Assembly (NCBI GenBank): GCA_049509915.1 | Contig: JBEKZL010000232.1 | Location: 1 to 11,732, forward strand | Source of the DNA: JBEKYD01 sp049509915 | GTDB lineage: Bacteria > Acidobacteriota > Terriglobia > Bryobacterales > Bryobacteraceae | DNA length: 11,732 bases | Reading direction: 5' to 3' | Shown here: positions 6,393-11,732 of the stretch, piece after piece | How the letters are laid out: each line of letters starts with the position of its first letter | How positions within the stretch are numbered: the stretch's first letter is position 1 | Position numbers and translations under genes: made by a program | Notes under the pieces: model-generated | The model's input: the letters and a program-made list of their open reading frames with translations, nothing else | The model's database searches: none | What the model was told of the DNA's origin: nothing

Positions 6393-8330
6393 TTAGTTGA
6401 TCGGCAAGCCTCGCAACCATACCTGGTATCGATAGAAGGCCACGACCGCGTTGCTGGCGGCGGGATTGGTTACGGATACTCCAAAGAACCAGCCGCCGTT
6501 TGACGCAGGCTCGGCTGGGACTGTGCCGGAAGCCGTGGCCACCCTCGCTCCATCCACCAGACACCGGATAGAGTTTGCCGTAGCGCCCGACGCACCATTG
6601 TCAACCTGGAAGCGATGCACGTTTGTATCGTGGGCCAATCCGGTGTCGGCCGTCGCCACGTCGGCCCCAGAGTGCCGGATCACGGCAAACCAATCTCCCG
6701 AACCAACTGCCCGGCAGCCGATAAATTCGCTCGTCGATCCGTAAGAGGCGAACAAGCCGACATAGTGAGTCCCGTTCGAATCCAACGACTGGTAGGTGGT
6801 CGAGAGGTAAAGCCACGCCGGAGTGGAGCCGCTGAAGACGTCGTAGAATCCCGCCTGATAGTCGGACGATCCGAACGGCCAATAGAAGGCAAGGGAAGAA
6901 TTTGCCGTTGTTCCTGTCTGCCCGCAAACGCCTCCGACCAAAGATTGCGAAAAGAGATCAGAGCTGAAGCTGCATCCGCCGCTTGTTGCGCTGCCTGAGA
7001 CGGTGTAGGTCCATGAATTCGCCTGATTAAAGCCGCTATCTGTCGCCAGGTGGGACATAAATAACTGCGTCTGGTCGGCGGGATTGTAGCCGCTGCCCGC
7101 GGCCATGGGTGTCCAGGTGTTGGTGGCCGTGCAGAAGTAGATGTTCTGGCCGGCCGTGGCGTCGGTAGCGAAGTATGTCTCTCCCGTCGTGCATGTGCTC
7201 GGCTTACTTGCGGCGGTCCCGGTGACCATCGGCAGGGTGTGAGTCGCCGCATGGAAATCCTGCGTGCCGGTCGTATAGGTATTGGTTTGGTTCGTTTGGA
7301 CGGCCGTCGACGGCAGGCTCGCGCTTCCGCCACCGCTGCTGCTGATCGTCACTACATTTCCGGCCGTCGAAAGCGTCACGTTACTGCCCGCCGCCAGCGT
7401 GGGCGGCCCGGTGATCGACGCCCGGTCGCTTACTGAAGCGGCAATCGATCCACCGGAAACGGTGAACCTTCCGATCATCGCCACACCGGCCGGATAGCCC
7501 GTGATCCCCGCTGCCACCGCACAGCCGGCGCATGTCGGAGCAGCGGATCCGCTATACCCCACGATCAGCGTCCCGGCGCTGTTCACGTAGACATACAGCG
7601 TGTCGTTTCCCGTGCCGCTCTCGGTGACCGTGGCCGGGGCGGTGAACGAGTACACGCTATATCCCAGCCCGGCGATGCACGGCGTCGAAGGTGAGCACTT
7701 GGCGCCAATCGTACCGCTCGATCCTCCATAGGTCAGCGCAAAATCCCCCATTTGCTGGAACATGCTGGCGCCGCTCCCGCTGCCGCAGGGAGCACCGGCA
7801 TCAACCAGTCCGACAGGGCCCCATTCCGCGCAATCCCCGGACGTTCCAAGTGCATTCGCGGCTACCGGGCGGCTGCCCGACCCCCACATAGAGGACAGAT
7901 ACCCGGTGGAGTCGAAGTCCCATGCGCCGCCCGAGTAACGAAGGTTTCCCGTAGACAGAGCCGGAAGGGGGGCGCCGCGTAGCCCCGTAACGGTCAACGC
8001 AGGCGCCAGGCTGGTAGTGCCGGAAGCCGTCCCGCCGATGTCGCCGGATGCCGTCCAGGTAATCGACTGGTTCACATCCTGCTGTGTCCAGATGTTTGTA
8101 GCGGTGCAAAGGTAGATGTTCTGCCCCGCGGTGGCGGCGAGATCCAGAAATGCCGCCCCCGTCGTACAGGTGCTGGGCAACGAGGTACCCGTTTGAAACG
8201 GTTCCGTGGACCCGGCATCGGAAAAGTTCACGTCTTTGGTCTGAGTTCGCAGATCGATGGCCGTCTGCGCCCATACCCCCGTGCCCAGTCCTAGCGGCAA
8301 AAGTAAAAGTAAAGCATAGTTTCTATTCAT
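6393..8330 (-). CDS. Secreted tail-fibre-like protein with a duplicated Cys module and jelly-roll-like C-terminus, function unknown
   Basis: From the ATG at 8330 the protein has 645 residues and a clear signal peptide (MNRNYALLLLLPLGLGTGVWAQ, cleavage probably after VWA). A TTG at 8354 is in frame but would put eight polar residues before the signal peptide, so I reject it. Residues 52-82 and 377-407 are two copies of one module, P-S-T-C-T-T-G ... A-T-A-G-Q-N-I-Y-x-C-T-A-T-N-x-W-T. Each copy has two Cys exactly 20 residues apart. Between them lie SGDIGGTASGTTSLAPALTV (95-114), a beta-rich block (190-300) and TLAAGSNVTLSTAGNVVTIS (311-330), stretches I associate with tail-fibre-like or surface-fibre proteins in environmental bacteria and phages. 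Residues 430-645 look like a ConA/laminin-G-type jelly roll, ending in a strand pattern with FRYQVWLRGL-like spacing (FYRYQVWLRGLPIN). It is probably an extracellular binding or structural protein. There are no phage genes nearby, so a prophage origin is not supported. It is the first gene of a two-gene operon. Confidence 0.8.
   Translation of the reverse strand: MNRNYALLLLLPLGLGTGVWAQTAIDLRTQTKDVNFSDAGSTEPFQTGTSLPSTCTTGAAFLDLAATAGQNIYLCTATNIWTQQDVNQSITWTASGDIGGTASGTTSLAPALTVTGLRGAPLPALSTGNLRYSGGAWDFDSTGYLSSMWGSGSRPVAANALGTSGDCAEWGPVGLVDAGAPCGSGSGASMFQQMGDFALTYGGSSGTIGAKCSPSTPCIAGLGYSVYSFTAPATVTESGTGNDTLYVYVNSAGTLIVGYSGSAAPTCAGCAVAAGITGYPAGVAMIGRFTVSGGSIAASVSDRASITGPPTLAAGSNVTLSTAGNVVTISSSGGGSASLPSTAVQTNQTNTYTTGTQDFHAATHTLPMVTGTAASKPSTCTTGETYFATDATAGQNIYFCTATNTWTPMAAGSGYNPADQTQLFMSHLATDSGFNQANSWTYTVSGSATSGGCSFSSDLFSQSLVGGVCGQTGTTANSSLAFYWPFGSSDYQAGFYDVFSGSTPAWLYLSTTYQSLDSNGTHYVGLFASYGSTSEFIGCRAVGSGDWFAVIRHSGADVATADTGLAHDTNVHRFQVDNGASGATANSIRCLVDGARVATASGTVPAEPASNGGWFFGVSVTNPAASNAVVAFYRYQVWLRGLPIN
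7110..7202 (-). repeat. Intragenic module repeat, copy 2
   Basis: This DNA encodes residues 377-407 of the tail-fibre-like protein. Ungapped alignment with 8085-8177 gives 68 matches in the first 90 positions by hand count (about 75%), including a shared GTAGATGTTCTG. The two Cys codons and the GQNIY core are kept, while variable positions cluster in the middle. Confidence 0.85.
8085..8177 (-). repeat. Intragenic module repeat, copy 1
   Basis: This DNA encodes residues 52-82 of the tail-fibre-like protein, just after the mature N-terminus. It is the partner of 7110-7202. The copies lie 975 bp apart, exactly 325 codons, so the duplication is in frame. Confidence 0.85.
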
Positions 8331-8425
8331 GTTAGTCAAAGCGTCGGTCCGCAAATTGGCGCGGCCCGGTCCCCGACTTTAGCTGTAACATCGCTGGGTG
8401 TCCGAGCTGGGTGTTAGAACGGCCC

Positions 8426-8460
8426 TATATAACTAGTCACTCGACCCTAAGTCCTAGTGA
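8426..8460 (-). promoter_or_regulatory. Possible promoter/operator of the secreted-protein operon
   Basis: On the minus strand a TATATA box (8431-8426) is preceded by an interrupted dyad: TCACT (8437-8441) with AGTGA (8456-8460), and inside it GAC (8443-8445) with GTC (8451-8453). The dyad covers the region where a -35 box would lie, and the -35 match itself (AGGACT, 18-bp spacer) is poor. It would leave a leader of about 90 bases before the ATG at 8330. A repressor or activator site over the promoter is plausible but unproven. Confidence 0.3.
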
Positions 8461-8616
8461 ACTGACACGTTCGGGGAAAAAACAGGGAAATTTCGAAACT
8501 CCGTGACTGGCTTCGGCGCGGTCTCTCAAATTGCTCACAGTCGGTGGGTTCAGGCTGCCGGTAAAACAACCCCCGCGGCGGAATCGGCGCCCTGCCTCAG
8601 CGTCGCCGGGTGACAA

Positions 8617-8644
8617 CGACAATTCGTCGATCTCCCGACAATTC
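8617..8644. repeat. Direct repeat of CGACAATTC, 19 bp apart
   Basis: CGACAATTC occurs at 8617-8625 and again at 8636-8644. The first copy is followed by GTCG, making a CGAC-AATTC-GTCG dyad. The 19-bp period is close to two helical turns, as in tandem operators. It lies about 116-143 bases before the GTG start of the plus-strand operon. Confidence 0.35.
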
Positions 8645-8689
8645 CCGCTCCCCGCCCCGTCACCGCCATGTGCGTAGTACCGGGGGACC

Positions 8690-8701
8690 GCTCCCGGGAG
8701 C
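8690..8701. promoter_or_regulatory. 12-bp perfect palindrome
   Basis: GCTCCCGGGAGC is self-complementary over 12 bases, about 59 bases before the start at 8760. It could be an operator or a chance palindrome in G+C-rich DNA. Symmetry does not extend further. Confidence 0.25.
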
Positions 8702-8748
8702 TCCAACCCCTGGAAGATAGCGGAAATACGTGGGTTCCGTGTTAACCT

Positions 8749-8752
8749 GAGG
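8749..8752 (+). promoter_or_regulatory. Ribosome binding site deciding the GTG start at 8760
   Basis: GAGG lies 7 bases before the GTG at 8760. With the HAD domain beginning about 16 residues later, this supports the non-ATG start. Confidence 0.6.
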
Positions 8753-8759
8753 CGAAACG

Positions 8760-10214
8760 GTGGCAATCGCGAAGCTTTCCACTCCGGCCCGATGGAGCCG
8801 GGCTCGAGGCATTATTTTCGACTTGGATGGGGTATTGATCCTCTCCTCGCCATCCCACCGCGCCGCCTTCGAGCAGGTTTTTCTGGAATTCGGCATCGCC
8901 GACTTCGATTACCCTTCCTATGCGGGATGGCGTACGCCTGAAGTGGTCAAGCACGTGTTCGCCCAGCGCGGCCTTCCGATCGATGCCGCCCAGGTCGCGC
9001 GTCTGGCCGCCGCCAAGAGCCGTCTCGCTCGCGAAATATTGCAGCGTCAGAAGCCCCTCGCGCCCGGTTGCGAGGATGCTTTGGCACGGCTCGCCTCCGT
9101 CTACTCCCTAGCCGTCGCCAGTTCCGGCTCTCGCCCCAGCGTGGACGCCTTTCTCAAACTCAGTGGCTCCCGCTCCCTGTTCCGGGCCATCTTGAGCGGC
9201 GATGACGTCTCGAACGCTAAACCCGACCCCGAAATTTACCTCCGCGCCGCCCGTCAGTTCGGATTGCCGCCAGACGCTTGCCTGGTGGTCGAGGATGCCG
9301 TCTCCGGCGTTCAGGCCGCTCGCGCCGCCGGTGCCTGTGTCATCGCCATCGAGGGCACATGCACCGCCCAGGATCTGCGGATAGCCGGTGCTGACGCCGT
9401 TTTGCCCAGCCTCAGCCAACTCGTCCCAACTCTCGGAGAGGATGCCAAGGCCGCAATCGACCCTTCCCTCTGGAGCGCCATAATTCCGGCCGCCGGCCGC
9501 GGCTCGCGCCTCGGCTTCCATCGCCCCAAGATTCTCTATCCCGTGGCCGGCCGCCCGATCCTCGATTGGCTGCTGGATGGGATCGAACCCCTCTGCGCCT
9601 CGCTTGTGTTCGTGCTCTCGCCCGACGGCGCGGCCGAAGTCGCCGCCGAACTCGACCGCCGCATCCCCGGCCGTTATCGCATCGCCATTCAACCCTCCCC
9701 TACCGGCATGGGCGACGCCGTCTCCATCGGCCTCGAACACGTCCGCTCCAAACACGTGGCCGTCGTCTGGGGCGATCAGGTCGCCCTCCGGCCCCGGTCC
9801 GTCGCTGTGACCCTCGCCCTCCACCAAGGCCCCCTCGATGCCGGCCTCACCTGCCCCACCGTCTGGCGGCCTCAACCTTATATTCACCTCGAACGTGACG
9901 ACGCCGGTTCTATCACCGGATTGCGCCAGGCTCGCGAAGGCGATACCATGCCCCCGGAAGGAGAAAGCGATACCGGATTCTTTTGCTTCCGCACCGAGGC
10001 CCTTCGGGGATGGCTGGACCAGATGCGCCAAGATGGCGACGCACTTGGCCGGGATACCGGCGAGTTCAACCTCCTGCCGGTGATCCCTTTGGCCGCCCGC
10101 CAGGGCCTCGTACTGACGCCCCGCCATATGCGCGTCGAAGAAACTGTGGGCGTCAATTCAGCCGGCGACGCCGGCCGCGTCGAGGAATTCTTGATTGGAT
10201 ATGGCAGCCGCTAG
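8760..10214 (+). CDS. Bifunctional HAD phosphatase / GlmU-like sugar-1-phosphate nucleotidyltransferase
   Basis: The protein has 484 residues from a GTG start. Residues 16-225 are a HAD subfamily IA phosphatase or phosphoglucomutase-like domain. It shows the nucleophile motif FDLDGV (Asp21, Asp23), motif II VASSGS (Ser121), motif III NAKPDPEIYL (Lys154) and motif IV VVEDAVSGV (Glu178, Asp179). Residues 238-480 are a GT-A nucleotidyltransferase closest by eye to the pyrophosphorylase half of GlmU. It has PAAGRGSRL with Lys257 in RPK, QPSPTGMGDA, the metal-binding Asp of VVWGDQ (Asp339), SDTGFFCF and GEFNLLPVI, and VGVNS with the Asn of the GlmU GVN motif (Asn466). The left-handed beta-helix acetyltransferase half of GlmU is absent. 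It probably makes an NDP-sugar from a sugar-1-phosphate, with the HAD part hydrolysing or isomerising a sugar phosphate. Both active sites look intact. It overlaps the next gene by 14 bases, implying coupled expression. The substrate cannot be assigned from the sequence. Confidence 0.88.
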   Translation: MAIAKLSTPARWSRARGIIFDLDGVLILSSPSHRAAFEQVFLEFGIADFDYPSYAGWRTPEVVKHVFAQRGLPIDAAQVARLAAAKSRLAREILQRQKPLAPGCEDALARLASVYSLAVASSGSRPSVDAFLKLSGSRSLFRAILSGDDVSNAKPDPEIYLRAARQFGLPPDACLVVEDAVSGVQAARAAGACVIAIEGTCTAQDLRIAGADAVLPSLSQLVPTLGEDAKAAIDPSLWSAIIPAAGRGSRLGFHRPKILYPVAGRPILDWLLDGIEPLCASLVFVLSPDGAAEVAAELDRRIPGRYRIAIQPSPTGMGDAVSIGLEHVRSKHVAVVWGDQVALRPRSVAVTLALHQGPLDAGLTCPTVWRPQPYIHLERDDAGSITGLRQAREGDTMPPEGESDTGFFCFRTEALRGWLDQMRQDGDALGRDTGEFNLLPVIPLAARQGLVLTPRHMRVEETVGVNSAGDAGRVEEFLIGYGSR

Positions 10215-11732
10215 CGATTACCCCAGCGTATTGACCGGCCCGGCCGCGAACCCTGAGCCGCCCGCCAAGCTCAAAGTCGTGCTGTTTTCCGGAGGCAGCG
10301 GAACCCAGAGCATCACCGAGGCCTTCCTCCGCCATCCTCAGATCGCCCTCACCATCCTCATCAATGCCTACGACGACGGCCATTCCACCGGCCGCCTCCG
10401 CCGTTTCCTTCCCGGTATGCTCGGCCCCTCCGATGTCCGCAAGAATATCAACCGAATCATGCCCGCCGTCGAGCGCAGCCAGAAGAGTCTCAAGCTGATT
10501 TCCGATCACCGCCTCCCCGTCGGCATCGCCCGCGCCGACGCCCTGCGCGCCATCGATGCCATTGTCGGTGGAGATTATTCTCCCCTGCCGCCCAAGCTGG
10601 CTGCCGCGTTTCCACAATTGGCCTGCTGGCAGTCCGCCCGCCTCAATTCCTTCCTTGCCACCTTCCGCGCCTACTTCGACGGCCGCGAGCGGATCGGCGC
10701 CACCTTCGACTTCACCGATTGCGCCCTTGGCAACCTCCTGTTCGCCGGCTGCTACCTCGGCGAGGCCAGCGATTTCAACCGCACCATCGATGCCTTTAGC
10801 CAGTTCTACGAGGTCGATCCCGGCCGCCTCCTCAACGTCACCCGGGGCGAGAACCTGTTCCTCGTCGCCGAAAAGGAAAATGGCGTCGTGCTGCGCAACG
10901 AAGCCGATATCGTCGCCGCCCAGGACGCCTCCAAAATCGCCCAGCTCTTCCTCATCGACCAGGAAACCTACCTCACCCGGATCGAAAACCAGCCCGAACC
11001 GGAAGGCGGCTGGGGCGAGCTGCTGCGCCAGTCCGCCCGCGTACCTCTTCTCAACCCGCGTGCCGGGGAAGCCCTCGCCGCGGCCGACGTCATTATCTAC
11101 GGCCCCGGCACCCAGCACTCCTCCCTCTTCCCGTCCTACATGACCGACGGCGTTGCTGAGGCCATCGCCGCCAATACCCATGCCGACAAGGTCTTCATCG
11201 GTAACATCCACCGCGATTTCGACATCCAGGCCGACGATGCCAGCGACCTCGCTCGCAAACTCATGACCGCCATGGATCGCAAAGGCCAGATCCAGGTCGA
11301 CTGGCGCGACGTCGTCTCTCACTTCTTCGTCCAAGGCGACAATGCCAATGCCGTCGCCGAGGCCAAGTACGTCCCCTTCGACGAGTCGCGCTTTGCTTTT
11401 CCCCTCGAAACCGTCAAGGTCCGCAACTGGGAGTCCCAGCAAGGGCGCCATTCCGGCGGCTACGTGCTCGATGAATTGCGCCAGATCGTCCAATCCCGCA
11501 TCGATATCGAGCTGGCTGCCGTCCACCACATGGTCTCCATCGTCATCCCCGTTTTGAACGAGGATGCCACCATCGAGCCCGTGCTCAAGAGCGTCGGCAC
11601 CCTCGACTTTCAGCCCCTCGGCCTCAGCAAGGAAGTCATCGTGGTCGATGGCGGTTCCACCGACAAGACCGTCGAGCGCGCCCGCTCCGTCCGCAACGTC
11701 CGCCTCTACGAACTGCCCCGCCCTCTCGGCCG
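10201..11732 (+). CDS. CofD/YvcK-like protein fused to family-2 glycosyltransferase, 3'-truncated by window edge
   Basis: The frame is open from the ATG at 10201 to the end of the window, about 510 residues, and its start overlaps the previous gene. Residues about 23-395 match the CofD/YvcK (UPF0052) fold. They show VVLFSGGSGTQS (the GGGTG nucleotide loop), NAYDDGHSTGRLRR (DDGGSSGxLR), GPSDVRKNI (PPGDIRN), FDFTDCALGNLLFAG, ADVIIYGPGTQHSSLFPS and GVAEAI. CofD moves phospholactate from a nucleotide carrier to F0, and YvcK binds UDP-GlcNAc; which role applies here is unknown. After a short linker, from about residue 444, VSIVIPVLNED and EVIVVDGGSTDKT mark the start of a GT2 glycosyltransferase with its nucleotide-sugar site. 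The rest is outside the window. No stop or frameshift separates the two parts, so this is a genuine fusion in this sequence. A weak GAGG lies 15 bases upstream, so initiation may depend on coupling. Confidence 0.85.
   Translation, partial: MAAASDYPSVLTGPAANPEPPAKLKVVLFSGGSGTQSITEAFLRHPQIALTILINAYDDGHSTGRLRRFLPGMLGPSDVRKNINRIMPAVERSQKSLKLISDHRLPVGIARADALRAIDAIVGGDYSPLPPKLAAAFPQLACWQSARLNSFLATFRAYFDGRERIGATFDFTDCALGNLLFAGCYLGEASDFNRTIDAFSQFYEVDPGRLLNVTRGENLFLVAEKENGVVLRNEADIVAAQDASKIAQLFLIDQETYLTRIENQPEPEGGWGELLRQSARVPLLNPRAGEALAAADVIIYGPGTQHSSLFPSYMTDGVAEAIAANTHADKVFIGNIHRDFDIQADDASDLARKLMTAMDRKGQIQVDWRDVVSHFFVQGDNANAVAEAKYVPFDESRFAFPLETVKVRNWESQQGRHSGGYVLDELRQIVQSRIDIELAAVHHMVSIVIPVLNEDATIEPVLKSVGTLDFQPLGLSKEVIVVDGGSTDKTVERARSVRNVRLYELPRPLG

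Larger units (their letters stand above)
8331..8759. promoter_or_regulatory. Divergent intergenic regulatory region
   Basis: This 429-bp gap separates the divergent secreted-protein operon and the HAD-nucleotidyltransferase operon, so it must hold promoters for both. No convincing -35/-10 pair stands out. It contains a TATATA box and dyad (8426-8460), a GAAATTTC/TTTCGAAA overlapping palindrome (8487-8498), a repeated CGACAATTC (8617 and 8636), a 12-bp perfect palindrome (8690-8701) and a CGGAA/TTCCG dyad (8721-8739). A 109-codon minus-strand frame crosses most of it but has no recognisable features, and I do not call it a gene. Confidence 0.55.

Noticed and set aside
6393..8330. Prophage or phage tail locus
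   Set aside because: Only fibre-like sequence is seen. There is no integrase, capsid, terminase, tail tube or lysis gene nearby, and the protein has a Sec signal peptide.
8331..8354. TTG start at 8354 for the tail-fibre-like protein
   Set aside because: It adds eight residues before a well-formed signal peptide and has no ribosome binding site. The ATG at 8330 gives a standard signal peptide.
8437..8766. 109-codon minus-strand frame in the divergent intergenic region
   Set aside because: It has no recognisable features, would cover the probable promoters and runs into the start of the plus-strand HAD gene. I cannot rule it out completely.
9108..10127. 339-codon open frame on the minus strand
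   Set aside because: It is antisense to the HAD-nucleotidyltransferase gene and shows no recognisable domain or ribosome binding site.
10153..11529. 458-codon open frame on the minus strand
   Set aside because: It lies fully antisense to the CofD-GT2 gene, whose domains are clear. The translation is Gly/Val/Asp/Glu-rich without motifs, as expected from the complement of GCC/GTC/GAC/CTC-rich coding DNA.

Overview
The window looks like chromosomal DNA from a G+C-rich free-living bacterium. My best guess is Acidobacteriota, Bryobacter/Solibacter-like. That guess rests on two very large Cys-rich secreted proteins whose modules I recall from that group, and on GCC/CTC/CGC-rich codon use in the flanking genes. 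It is inference, not proof. I see no rRNA, tRNA, CRISPR array, transposase or phage integrase.

Layout. (1) 1-497 (+): 3' end of a class I SAM-dependent methyltransferase, cut by the left edge. (2) 650-2338 (+): a GT-C fold membrane glycosyltransferase of the PMT/ArnT (GT39-like) type. An upstream ATG at 494 overlaps the methyltransferase stop, but a GC hairpin at 507-522 argues for the later start. (3) 2430-8330 (-): a two-gene operon of secreted proteins. The first gene (6393-8330) encodes a 645-residue tail-fibre-like protein with a duplicated module and a jelly-roll-like C-terminus. The second (2430-6380), 12 bp downstream with its ribosome binding site next to the first gene's stop codon, encodes a 1316-residue beta-rich Cys-rich protein. 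(4) 8331-8759: a 429-bp divergent intergenic region with several dyads and direct repeats. (5) 8760-11732 (+): two overlapping fusion genes. One is a HAD phosphatase joined to a GlmU-like sugar-1-phosphate nucleotidyltransferase. The other is a CofD/YvcK-like protein joined to a family-2 glycosyltransferase that runs off the right edge.

How they may work together. The outer genes fit cell-surface glycan or glycolipid synthesis: sugar-phosphate activation, a CofD-like step, GT2 and GT-C transfer, and methylation. The middle operon encodes exported proteins of unknown role, with visibly lower G+C in part of its length. The most interesting candidate for an undescribed pathway is the overlapping HAD-NTase / CofD-GT2 pair. 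The second is the secreted two-protein unit.
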